From the NCBI RefSeq assembly GCF_900103655.1, contig NZ_FMXC01000008.1, positions 1 through 64,000 on the forward strand: 64,000 nucleotides of DNA, written 5' to 3'. The stretch's first letter is position 1; every line of letters starts with the position of its first letter. A program made the position numbers and the translations under genes. Below, in pieces: positions 22,777-30,833 of this stretch. Source of the DNA: Lactobacillus kefiranofaciens. Lineage in GTDB: Bacteria; Bacillota; Bacilli; Lactobacillales; Lactobacillaceae. The notes under the pieces are model-generated. The model was not told the origin of the DNA. It was given only the letters and a program-made list of their open reading frames with translations, and did no database searches.

Positions 22777-24060
22777 ATGAGTAGACACAAGTTCAATGTA
22801 GGAAAATGGCTTCCTAGTGATCAAGAGTTTGAAGACAAGTGGATTAAAAAGGTTTATGAAGAGGCAAAAAGCGAGGAAAACCAAAATTTATTGCCACCAG
22901 TCCATGCTTTAAAAGAATTAATTGAATCCAACCATTATATTTGGAATCTGTTTGAAATGATGTTTGATGAGATTCCGCAAAAAGATGTGGATACGCCGGC
23001 TGGTACGCCGCAAGTACGCGATTATCATGAATTATTGTTGATGCTTAATCGGATAATTCAAAGAGCACCTGAATTCAACACAACTGGTTTGGTTGGCACG
23101 CCTATTAATGCTGTTTTGGATTATCCAATGGCCACACGTGTTGGCTATGTATTATTCAATGATCCGCGCGTTAATGCAAGAATGAAGGACATTCTAGATT
23201 ACTGGGGACGCTATTTGCAGAGCCCAGCTTCGGCCTATGTATTGAATACTTCAGACAAAGGTTGGCTTTCTCAATATGCGCTGGATGAAATGGCTAAGGA
23301 AGCCGGTGGTAGCGACTTCTTAGATTTATTTGCTGTTAGATCTAATGATGCTGAGAAGAAATTTGGTTATACTTCATGGGATGATTTCTTTACCCGGAAA
23401 TTTAAGCCTGGTATTAGACCTGTTGCATCCCCGGATGATAATGATGTTATCGCCAATGCCTGTGAATCTGCACCATTCCGTGTGGCTCGCAATGTGCCAT
23501 TGAAGGCGAAGTTTTGGATTAAAGGGCAACCATATTCTTTAATCGACTTGTTGCATAACGATCCATGGACGGCCCAATTTGAAGGCGGTACTTTGTATCA
23601 AGCTTTCTTAAGTGCTCTTAGCTATCACCGTTGGAATAGTCCTGTTAGTGGCAAGATTGTAAAGGCTTATAACTTGGATGGTACTTATTATGGTGAGGCT
23701 TTGGCGCAGGGCTTTAAAAATCCAAATGGACCAGACAAGGTAGCTGCTAATAACTCGCAAGCATTTTTGACCGCGACAGCTACGAGAGCGGTAATCTTTA
23801 TTCAAGCAGACAATCCTAAGATCGGCTTGATGTGCTTTGTTGCTGTAGGTATGGGTGATGTTTCCAATAATGAAATTACTGTCCGGATTGGGCAACATGT
23901 CAACAAAGGCGATCAACTAGGGATGTTTCACTTTGGTGGCTCCACTCATGTATTGCTGTTTAGACCTGAAGTGAAGGTTGATTTTGATTTGCATGGACAA
24001 AAGCCAGGTCTTGATACGACCAATATTAAGGTAAGAGATATAATTGCTCATGTTGAATAA
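22777..24060 (+). CDS. Pyruvoyl-dependent decarboxylase, phosphatidylserine decarboxylase family (PsiD-like architecture)
   Basis: A 427-residue protein. I start at MSRHKFNVGKWLPS, behind CAGAGG. Residues about 35-200 match the PSD-associated N-terminal domain found in PsiD-type proteins (VRDYHELLLMLNRII, FNTTGLVGTPINAVLDYPM, SPASAYVLNTSDKGW). The rest is the PSD catalytic domain. The self-cleaving Gly-Ser that yields the pyruvoyl group lies in FHFGGSTHVLLF near the C-terminus. In this branch some members decarboxylate free amino acids such as tryptophan rather than phosphatidylserine. No pssA gene is nearby, so an amino-acid substrate is possible; this is inference. It lies 47 bp after the immunity-like gene and is followed by a strong terminator. 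Confidence 0.85.
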   Translation: MSRHKFNVGKWLPSDQEFEDKWIKKVYEEAKSEENQNLLPPVHALKELIESNHYIWNLFEMMFDEIPQKDVDTPAGTPQVRDYHELLLMLNRIIQRAPEFNTTGLVGTPINAVLDYPMATRVGYVLFNDPRVNARMKDILDYWGRYLQSPASAYVLNTSDKGWLSQYALDEMAKEAGGSDFLDLFAVRSNDAEKKFGYTSWDDFFTRKFKPGIRPVASPDDNDVIANACESAPFRVARNVPLKAKFWIKGQPYSLIDLLHNDPWTAQFEGGTLYQAFLSALSYHRWNSPVSGKIVKAYNLDGTYYGEALAQGFKNPNGPDKVAANNSQAFLTATATRAVIFIQADNPKIGLMCFVAVGMGDVSNNEITVRIGQHVNKGDQLGMFHFGGSTHVLLFRPEVKVDFDLHGQKPGLDTTNIKVRDIIAHVE

Positions 24061-24074
24061 ATTGAACTAAATGA

Positions 24075-24109
24075 AAAACGACTAGGAATTTTGCTCCTAG
24101 CCGTTTTCT
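24075..24109. terminator. Bidirectional terminator between convergent genes
   Basis: AAAACGACTAGGA (24075-24087) pairs with TCCTAGCCGTTTT (24095-24107). The T tract on one side and A tract on the other serve both the decarboxylase and the PspC gene on the minus strand. Confidence 0.85.
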
Positions 24110-24121
24110 TATGACTTGAAT

Positions 24122-24442
24122 TTAATTTTCGGATGAACCGTCTTTTGTGTTATCAGATTGGCCTTCTTCAGGCTTTTTAGTAAAATCGCCATCCATTGTA
24201 TTAGGACGATCAGTCTGATAATCAGTACCCTTTTTCTCCGCCTTAGGAGCATTTTCACCAGGCTCTGGCATTACCATTGCTGCGATGATGTATAATGCGA
24301 CACCAGGGAAAATACCTGTGAATAAAATTAAGGCAGCACCGATGATTCTGACCCAAGCTGGGTCAAGTTGGAAGTAGTTGGCAATGCCGCCGAAGACACC
24401 TGCTAAGATTTTGTTTGATGATTTAGTTAATCTCTTTTGCAT
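24122..24442 (-). CDS. PspC-domain membrane protein
   Basis: A 106-residue protein whose residues 1-60 form a PspC domain (KILAGVFGGIANYF, LDPAWVRII, then hydrophobic LILFTGIFPGVALYIIAAMVMP). A hydrophilic charged tail of about 45 residues follows. PspC proteins sit in the membrane and belong to envelope-stress responses in other bacteria; no pspA-like partner is seen here. It is monocistronic and convergent with the decarboxylase gene. Confidence 0.85.
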   Translation of the reverse strand: MQKRLTKSSNKILAGVFGGIANYFQLDPAWVRIIGAALILFTGIFPGVALYIIAAMVMPEPGENAPKAEKKGTDYQTDRPNTMDGDFTKKPEEGQSDNTKDGSSEN

Positions 24443-24593
24443 AATAATAGCCCCATTTCTTTAATAAATGCTATTGTTTATCTTTATTATACAGCAAATG
24501 GGGCTAAGAATTGAGTTGCGTGATTGAAAGCTTGAACAGATAAATTAAAAGTAATCGGGCTAATATAGGAGGAGATTATTAATGTTTGTAAAA

Positions 24594-24621
24594 GTAAACA
24601 ATGGTAAACTATAATTGTTTA
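24594..24621 (+). promoter_or_regulatory. Probable LacI-family operator upstream of the regulator gene
   Basis: TAAACTATAATTGTTTA (24605-24621) is a near-palindrome. It is preceded by GTAAACAA (24594-24601), the same half-site that recurs before the EIIC gene. Autoregulation is inferred. A strong AGGAGG with a 10-codon ORF (24582-24614) overlaps these sites. Confidence 0.5.
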
Positions 24622-24650
24622 GTTAAAAAGCGTAAATAAGGAGGAAAAAT

Positions 24651-25682
24651 ATGGTAAGTATTAGGGACGTAGCTAAAATAGCGGGCGTTTCACCGGCAAG
24701 CGTGTCGCGGATTCTTAACCATGATAATAGTTTTCATATTAATCAAAACACCCGCCAGCGAGTATTAGATACGGCTACCAGAATGAATTATTCCAAGACT
24801 AAAAGCAAACGTGGCCCTAAAGGGAAAAAAGGGATGGCGATCGGCTTGATTTTGCGTCATACAGCAGAAAATGAACCTAGCGACCCGTATTTTAAAAATA
24901 TTCATACTGGAATTATAGACGAGGCAGCTAAATGGCGTCTTAATACAGAAGTCGTATTTCGTATGCATGATCGACATAAAGATCTTGATCAAATTTCAAA
25001 GTATGGTGCAATTATCTTAATTGGGCAAATGACGGATGACGCAATTGCAGCTATTAGAGCACGTAACAAGAATGTGATTTTAGTAGATGCTGCTCCAACT
25101 TTAGAAAACTGTGATTACATTTGTAATGATTTTGGCAAGCGAACACAGAAGATCTTGGATTATTTATATAAGTTAGGGCATCGCAATATTGTTTACATTG
25201 GTGGTAATTCAAGTGTCGTGGCATTAGATGGGAAAACAATCATGTTAAAAAATGATTCTCGAGCCAAAGCATATTCAGATTGGATGCGGATAAAAGGTTT
25301 AAACCAATATGAACATCTATATATTAGTAAGTGGTCGATGGAAGATGGCTTTAAACTTTGCAATCAAATGCTTTCGCAGATGAAAGAATTGCCTTCAGCA
25401 ATTGTCGTGGGGAGTGATCCGATGGCTTTAGGAGTTTATAAAGCTTTGAAAGATCATGAAATTAAAATTCCAGATGAGGTTTCGATTGTTAGTTTTGACG
25501 ATGTTGAAATGAATAATTATCTGACTCCATCATTATCCAGCGTGTATATGGATTCTAGCGAAATGGGAAAGACAGCCGTCCATTTAGCTAAGAATTTGAT
25601 GATGGAAGAAAACAAGATGCCACTAATAATTACATGCAGAAGCGAATTTCATTTACGTGATTCAGTAAAAGAAAAAGAGTAA
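24651..25682 (+). CDS. LacI-family transcriptional regulator
   Basis: A 343-residue repressor-type protein. Residues 1-45 are the LacI helix-turn-helix and hinge (SIRDVAKIAGVSPASVSRIL), followed by a periplasmic-binding-protein-like effector domain ending SIVSFDDVEMNNYLTPSLSSVYMD. It starts behind AAGGAGG. It is followed within 100 bp by a PTS permease, DUF3284 and alpha-galactosidase genes on the same strand, so it most likely controls them in response to an alpha-galactoside or related sugar. Shared GTAAACAA half-sites upstream of both itself and the EIIC gene support this. Confidence 0.93.
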   Translation: MVSIRDVAKIAGVSPASVSRILNHDNSFHINQNTRQRVLDTATRMNYSKTKSKRGPKGKKGMAIGLILRHTAENEPSDPYFKNIHTGIIDEAAKWRLNTEVVFRMHDRHKDLDQISKYGAIILIGQMTDDAIAAIRARNKNVILVDAAPTLENCDYICNDFGKRTQKILDYLYKLGHRNIVYIGGNSSVVALDGKTIMLKNDSRAKAYSDWMRIKGLNQYEHLYISKWSMEDGFKLCNQMLSQMKELPSAIVVGSDPMALGVYKALKDHEIKIPDEVSIVSFDDVEMNNYLTPSLSSVYMDSSEMGKTAVHLAKNLMMEENKMPLIITCRSEFHLRDSVKEKE

Positions 25683-25704
25683 AAATTTTTTATTTTGTCC
25701 TTGT

Positions 25705-25758
25705 GTAAACAAATAATAAACAACTATTATAATAAATGTAAACAACAAAGCGGTTACA
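25705..25758 (+). promoter_or_regulatory. Control region of the EIIC-DUF3284-alpha-galactosidase operon
   Basis: GTAAACAA occurs at 25705-25712 and again within TGTAAACAAC at 25737-25746, flanking a TATAAT -10 at 25728-25733. ACAAAGCGGTTACA at 25745-25758 resembles a cre site (two mismatches). Together they suggest LacI repression plus CcpA control. No convincing -35 is visible. Confidence 0.55.
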
Positions 25759-25778
25759 TAAAAACGAGGGAGTTTATT

Positions 25779-26867
25779 ATGAAGAAGTTTTTAGATTGGA
25801 TGCAAAAAAAGCTAGTTCCTTTTGCATCTATTCTTGGACAAAATAAATATTTGACTAGCCTGCGTGATGGTATGATGGTTGCCTTCCTAGCAACAATGTT
25901 TGGTGCCATCATGGTTATTTTGCAAAATCTGCCACAGACCTTTGGCTTTGCTGGCTTTTTGCCAAAAGGAGTATTGGATTTTATCAATAATTTCTTTGCT
26001 CCAGTTGGTAATGCTACGATGAATATCTCGGCAATGTTTATTGCTTTTGGTGTGGCTTATCAATTAGCCGACAAATATAAGCAGCCTAAGGTCTTTGCAG
26101 GTGCAGTTTCATTATCATGTTTCTTAATGCTAACACTTGTAGGTACCGATAAAACGCAAGGCGCTTTCTTCCCAATTCAGCAGTTAGGTGCTCAAGGGAT
26201 GTTCGTGGCAATTATTACAGGAATAGTTTCGTGTGAATTATATTGTCGCATCAGTATGAAGAATATCACGATTAAATTACCAGATTCAGTACCACCGATG
26301 ATTGGTCAATCATTTGTTGCGATTATTCCTGGTGCAGTTCCATTATTCTTGTTTAACTGCATTCGTTTCTTCTTTACTTATACACCATATAAAGATGCGA
26401 TTGACTTTATTTATAAAGTTTTGCAGCAACCATTAATGGGCTTAGGTGTTGCTTTAGTCTTTGCTTTTTGGTTAGCTAAATCTGCTAGAATGAAGACTAC
26501 TATGAGAACTGTGTTGGTGCCTTCAATCTTCAATGTATCTGAGCCAATGACTTATGGTTTACCAGTTGTTTTGAACCCGATTATCTTTATTCCATGGATT
26601 TTGGCACCAATGGCATCGACATTAATTTCATATATTGCCATCGCCATCGGCTGGGTACCACGTCCAATTGGTGCGACAGTCGTTTGGTCAACTCCAATCT
26701 TTATTTCAGGTTGGCTAGGAACCGGTTCGGTTGCTGGTGCAATTCTTCAATTAGTAGATGTTGTTGTAATGACTTTGATCTTTATTCCGTTCTTAATGGT
26801 CTTAGATAAGTCATACGTAAAAGATGAACAAGCTCAAATGGCTAAAGAAACTACGGAGAATAACTAA
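25779..26867 (+). CDS. PTS sugar transporter subunit EIIC (lactose/cellobiose family), shortened
   Basis: A 362-residue polytopic membrane protein. The start at MKKFLDWMQKKLVPFA is chosen because GAGGGAG lies upstream and the start is family-like. Family motifs are visible: SVPPMIGQSFVAIIPGA, and the C-terminal block VPSIFNVSEPMTYGLPVVLNPI with RPIGATVVWSTP. Typical family members are about 430-450 residues. The stretch that normally lies between the IIPGA helix region and the NVSEP block, including the family's GIHG-type segment, appears to be missing around residues 220-245 without a frame change. No EIIA or EIIB gene is adjacent, so it must borrow them or be non-functional. It overlaps the next gene at TAATGA. 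Confidence 0.8.
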   Translation: MKKFLDWMQKKLVPFASILGQNKYLTSLRDGMMVAFLATMFGAIMVILQNLPQTFGFAGFLPKGVLDFINNFFAPVGNATMNISAMFIAFGVAYQLADKYKQPKVFAGAVSLSCFLMLTLVGTDKTQGAFFPIQQLGAQGMFVAIITGIVSCELYCRISMKNITIKLPDSVPPMIGQSFVAIIPGAVPLFLFNCIRFFFTYTPYKDAIDFIYKVLQQPLMGLGVALVFAFWLAKSARMKTTMRTVLVPSIFNVSEPMTYGLPVVLNPIIFIPWILAPMASTLISYIAIAIGWVPRPIGATVVWSTPIFISGWLGTGSVAGAILQLVDVVVMTLIFIPFLMVLDKSYVKDEQAQMAKETTENN

Positions 26868-27325
26868 TGAGAGCAGATACTTTAACTTACCGGTATTTGT
26901 ATCAAGCAGAGCCGGCACGACTATATCAGACTTTGCTTGATGAACAGCTTAAATATTTTAGCAATCATGACCCTAATATTAAGCAATTACATGTCGGCGA
27001 TCAGATTACTACTAGTTTAAAGACTAAGGTACAAAAGCTAGATTCAGTTACAAGCATTAAAGTAACTAAGATGATTCCGAATAAAGAATTTCAGCTCTTA
27101 ACGCATCAAGCTGGAAATCACAATATTACGCAAACTTTTGAATTTAAGCGGAATCCTAATGGTAAGAATGAATTGGTTTATTCAGAACAAACCAATATTC
27201 AAACCGTTAGAGGTCAAAGTTACTTTTTCATTACAGCATTGCTGTATAAGTGGTTCTATAATCGTGGAATGAAAAGAAAATTGCAGTATCTTGATCAGTT
27301 AGCAGTAAAGGGTGATGTCGCATGA
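26867..27325 (+). CDS. DUF3284 protein
   Basis: A 152-residue protein with no signal or membrane segment, resembling DUF3284 proteins, which have a START/polyketide-cyclase-like fold and are often found beside cellobiose-type PTS genes in lactobacilli. Its ATG overlaps the EIIC stop and its stop overlaps the galactosidase start (ATGA), so the three are translationally coupled. Biochemical function is unknown. Confidence 0.75.
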   Translation: MRADTLTYRYLYQAEPARLYQTLLDEQLKYFSNHDPNIKQLHVGDQITTSLKTKVQKLDSVTSIKVTKMIPNKEFQLLTHQAGNHNITQTFEFKRNPNGKNELVYSEQTNIQTVRGQSYFFITALLYKWFYNRGMKRKLQYLDQLAVKGDVA

Positions 27326-29544
27326 TCGATATAATCTCTAAGCAATATTTCCATTTACATAATGAAAAAATAAGTTATTTGTTTTATGTGATGAAAAATG
27401 GACAGCTGGGACACTTATACTATGGTAAAGATTTAGGTGACTTAACTGAAGATGATTTGCGTTATATAGCATGTCATAATAACAAAGCATCCGGCACGGT
27501 TAAGTTTGCGCCAGAATTTTCTACCTTTTCTCTGGCTGACCGAATGCAGGAATATCCTACTTATGGAACTTCGGATTTTCGTGAAGGTGCAATTAGCTTA
27601 GAACAAGGCAAAGATATATTATATCCTGACTTTAAGTATCAAGATTATAGTGTCAGTAATCAAAGGCCCCGAAATTTAGCTAAACCTGGTGCATATTCTG
27701 AAGCAGGAGAATCACAGACTTTGACTATTCGATTGCTGGATCAAGATCATCAATTGGAATTAAAATTATTTTATACTATTTTTAAACATAACAGCGCAAT
27801 TGTTCGTAATAGTCAGATCAGGAATATTGGCAATGATGATATTAAGATTCAAAACTTGCAAAGCCTAACCTTGGAGCTGCCTACTTCTGATTATGATTTT
27901 TTGCAGTTGTCGGGTGCATGGATTAAGGAGCGTCACATCAAAAAAAGACCCTTAATTCAAGGGATTACTAAAATTGAATCCTTGCGTGGTGCGTCTAGTC
28001 ATCAAGAAAATCCATTTATCGCGTTAACCGCAAAAAATGTGTCGCTTAATCATGGTGAAATTTATGCCAGTAATTTAATTTATTCTGGGAACTTTGTTAG
28101 TCAAGTAGAGGTAGACGAGTGGGGAACTGGTCGCTTGATGACTGGTATTAATCCTGCTACCTTTACTTGGCAATTGAAGAAAGATGAAGTTTTTGCTAGT
28201 CCTGAAGCAGTTATTTTCTATACTAATCATGGTTATAACGGCTTGATGACGCAAACACATCAATTTGCAAAACAGCATATTATTGATCGAAAATGGCAGA
28301 CTATTAAGCGACCAATTGTGATTAATAGTTGGGAAGCATGTGTTTTTGATTTTGATGAAGCTAAATTATTGAAGTTAGCCCAAGAAGCTAAGAATCTAGG
28401 AATGGAATGTTTTGTCCTAGATGATGGTTGGTTTGGACATCGTGATAACGATCGGACATCATTAGGTGATTGGTCTGTTGATCGCAAGAAGTTCCCACAA
28501 GGACTAGATCATTTTAGCAGTGCTTTGCATAAGATGGGGATGCAATTTGGATTATGGTTTGAACCGGGAATGGTTTCCCCTAATACAGCCTTGTTCAAGC
28601 GACATCCTGATTGGGTCGTGCATCATCCTTATTCACGTTATAGTATTGGGCGAGGCCAATATGTGTTAGATTTTGCTAACCCTGAAGTTGTTGATGATAT
28701 TTATCAACAAATGGCAAGAATAATTAGTAAATGTCATGTTGACTATCTTAAGTGGGATATGAATCGTAATATTACGGAAGCATATTCTCCTTATTTGAAA
28801 AAGCTGCATTTGCCACAAGGAGAGTTTTTCCATCGCTATATTTTAGGTGTTTATCATTTATACGAAAAGTTATTAACTAGTTTTCCTCATCTATTAATTG
28901 AAGGTTGCGCTAGTGGTGGTGGACGTTATGACTTAGGTATTATGTTTTATAGTCCGCAAATTTGGCCTAGCGATGATAGCGATGCGGCTGAACGACTTGA
29001 TATCATGTCTGGTACAATGCTGGCATATCCTTTATCAGCTTTTAGTAATCATGTTTCTGCAGTTCCTAATGGACATGTTAGAAGAATAACTAGTTTGAAA
29101 TTTAGACAGGATGTAGCTTCATTTGGTCCGCTGGGTTATGAATTAGACTTAAACGCACTTTCTTTCCCTCAAAAACAAGCAATCCATGACCAAATTGAAT
29201 GGTATAAGCAAAGACGTGATTTACTTGTTAATGGGTCATTTAGACAACTGATACCTTTAGATGATCACAATAAATATGCGTGGAGCGTAAGCAAAAGCAA
29301 AGAACAAATAATAGGATTTTTCCGCAAATTAGCTAAACCGAATGATACGCTTGATCAATATCTTTCCCTCTCTGATTTGAACCTTAAAGCACATTATACG
29401 ATTAATCAACAAATGACTGTTAGCGGAAAAATGTTAGCTAGTTTCGGCTTACGTGAACCATATCAGTTTAATGCTTCTAATGCAAATACGGCTCAAGTAG
29501 CAGGTGATTTTCAGTCATACTTATTCGAACTAAAACAAGATTAG
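27322..29544 (+). CDS. Alpha-galactosidase, glycoside hydrolase family 36
   Basis: A 740-residue cytoplasmic enzyme of normal length for GH36. The nucleophile motif YLKWDMNRN places the catalytic Asp at residue 479. The acid/base is expected in WPSDDSDAAERLD (about Asp551-552). The N-terminal beta-supersandwich precedes a (beta/alpha)8 barrel with FVLDDGWFGHRD. It hydrolyses alpha-1,6-galactosides such as melibiose or raffinose. It is the last gene of the EIIC operon. The pairing with a cellobiose-type EIIC is odd, because PTS uptake would usually deliver a phosphorylated sugar. The start uses the ATG overlapping DUF3284. Confidence 0.95.
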   Translation: MIDIISKQYFHLHNEKISYLFYVMKNGQLGHLYYGKDLGDLTEDDLRYIACHNNKASGTVKFAPEFSTFSLADRMQEYPTYGTSDFREGAISLEQGKDILYPDFKYQDYSVSNQRPRNLAKPGAYSEAGESQTLTIRLLDQDHQLELKLFYTIFKHNSAIVRNSQIRNIGNDDIKIQNLQSLTLELPTSDYDFLQLSGAWIKERHIKKRPLIQGITKIESLRGASSHQENPFIALTAKNVSLNHGEIYASNLIYSGNFVSQVEVDEWGTGRLMTGINPATFTWQLKKDEVFASPEAVIFYTNHGYNGLMTQTHQFAKQHIIDRKWQTIKRPIVINSWEACVFDFDEAKLLKLAQEAKNLGMECFVLDDGWFGHRDNDRTSLGDWSVDRKKFPQGLDHFSSALHKMGMQFGLWFEPGMVSPNTALFKRHPDWVVHHPYSRYSIGRGQYVLDFANPEVVDDIYQQMARIISKCHVDYLKWDMNRNITEAYSPYLKKLHLPQGEFFHRYILGVYHLYEKLLTSFPHLLIEGCASGGGRYDLGIMFYSPQIWPSDDSDAAERLDIMSGTMLAYPLSAFSNHVSAVPNGHVRRITSLKFRQDVASFGPLGYELDLNALSFPQKQAIHDQIEWYKQRRDLLVNGSFRQLIPLDDHNKYAWSVSKSKEQIIGFFRKLAKPNDTLDQYLSLSDLNLKAHYTINQQMTVSGKMLASFGLREPYQFNASNANTAQVAGDFQSYLFELKQD

Positions 29545-29549
29545 CAAAG

Positions 29550-29585
29550 ACATCTCCGATGAGTAAAATTGGGGATGTTTTTTGT
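29550..29585 (+). terminator. Terminator of the galactosidase operon
   Basis: ACATCTCC pairs (one wobble) with GGGGATGT, followed by T-rich sequence. Confidence 0.8.
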
Positions 29586-29682
29586 TAAATAAGTATTAAA
29601 GCGACAATTCTTCAATCGCTTACATTTATAGATAGTTATAAAATTTGTGATGAGAAAATTAATGAAAAGGGAGGACTGCATT

Positions 29683-30144
29683 ATGTATAACGTATTTCAA
29701 GTAGTGAATTGGTTACGTGTTAAAAATAATGCAGAGTTAAACTCATCTGAAAATGCAGAGAAAGCTATGAAGCTTTTGTATTATATTCAGGCTGCAAGTC
29801 TCGTAATTACAGGCAAATGAATGTTTGATAATGACATTGTTGCTTGGAAATATGGACCTGCTGTTGAAGAAGTACATACAAAGTATTTTCACCAAAGAAG
29901 CATAGTAGATGATGTAGCCAATGATCCTAAAGCAATTGCTGATTATAAAGAACTAGAGAGTGATCAGCAAACTGCAGATATCTTGAATAGTATTTATGAA
30001 ATTTATGGACATAGTTCAGCATATGATCTAATGCGTCAGACTCACAAAGAGAAGCCATGGCGAGATACTCCTCAAAGTCAGGTTATTAGTGACGATAAAA
30101 TAAAAGAATATTTTAGAGATGTATTTGTGATCAATGAAAATTAA
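29683..30144 (+). pseudogene. Panacea-domain (SocA/GepA-like) antitoxin, interrupted by UGA
   Basis: The frame opens behind GGGAGGA with MYNVFQVVNWLRVKNNAEL and hits TGA at codon 46 (29818-29820). The same frame continues MFDNDIVAWKYGPAVEEVH to the natural stop, 153 codons in all. It is a clear paralogue of the intact protein at 61285-61767: shared VVNWLRVKN, AMKLLYYIQAASLV, GPxVxxVxxKY and LMxQTHxEKxWxDTP. Panacea domains are known as promiscuous antitoxin domains paired with varied toxins. It overlaps the downstream toxin-like frame by 11 bp. Confidence 0.85.
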
Positions 30145-30568
30145 AAGTAGTAAAAATTTCTCCGGAGCTAATTTTCCCGATCAGGCACCTATTAATAGAC
30201 ACCATATTTCTAGACTTGCATTTAATTTTTCGTTTTTGACTAAGCAGAAAGATTATAACTTAAAATCAAAGAAATTAAGTAAATCTGTTAAAGTTAAATT
30301 ATTAGAGCAAATATCTTCCTTGTCTGAGGATGATAAAGTGATTATTTTAAATAGACCGAAAGACTAGGGCCTGGAGTTGTTGCCAGAAGAAATGGTTAAA
30401 TTGCGAATTAATTCTGAATTTAAAAAATGAGGTCGATATGATGAGTGTGATGATAATTATTGGGTCTTCAGGTTAAGTAAAAAGGAAAGAGTGATTGGTA
30501 AGATAAATGAAAATATATTCTATATCTTAGCAGTAGATCCTAAGTTTGATTTATATCAACATGGTTGA
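30134..30568 (+). pseudogene. Putative toxin partner of the Panacea antitoxin, two in-frame stops
   Basis: A 144-codon frame opens with ATG inside the end of the antitoxin gene. TAG at 30365-30367 and TGA at 30428-30430 interrupt it, and it ends at TGA 30566-30568. The C-terminal part (YWVFRLSKKERVIGKINENIFYILAVDPKFDLYQHG) is protein-like throughout and reads like the C-terminal strand-rich region of small toxins, but I cannot name the family. Overlap with the Panacea gene and the shared decay support a toxin-antitoxin pair that has been lost. A terminator follows at once. Confidence 0.65.
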
Positions 30569-30574
30569 TCATTT

Positions 30575-30599
30575 AAGCCAGCTTTCAGTTGGCTTTTTG
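30575..30599 (+). terminator. Terminator of the Panacea pair
   Basis: AAGCCAGC pairs (one wobble) with GTTGGCTT, followed by T3 and TGC. Confidence 0.7.
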
Positions 30600-30626
30600 C
30601 ATATGTAAAAAGCCTAATTGCTATTC

Positions 30627-30651
30627 AAAAAAATCTAGCATCCCTGCTAGA
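30627..30651 (-). terminator. Terminator of tRNA-Leu
   Basis: On the minus strand TCTAGCA pairs with TGCTAGA and is followed by T7. It lies 11 bases past the tRNA 3' end. Confidence 0.85.
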
Positions 30652-30661
30652 CTTACCCTTA

Positions 30662-30745
30662 TGCCCGCTAAAGGATTCGAACCTTCACTCAGTCACCTGA
30701 ACAGCGACCTGAACGCTGCGCGTCTGCCAATTCCGCCAAGCGGGC
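30662..30745 (-). tRNA. tRNA-Leu (anticodon CAG)
   Basis: An 84-nt class II tRNA on the minus strand. The acceptor GCCCGCT pairs with AGCGGGC and the discriminator is A. The anticodon arm is CAGCG-TTCAGGT-CGCTG with CAG in the loop. A long variable arm and the T arm GGTTCGAATCC are present. CCA is not encoded. It reads CUG. Confidence 0.95.
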
Positions 30746-30833
30746 TTTTTTAATTCGTACATGAATAATAATACCAAATATTTGGTAAAATGTAAGCATA
30801 AATATCTTATTATTTAAAAAAGGATGGAATTTC

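Noticed and set aside
30600-30760. Attachment site for an integrated element at the tRNA-Leu 3' end
   Set aside because: No integrase, no repeat of the tRNA 3' end in the window, and the tRNA is followed by its own terminator.
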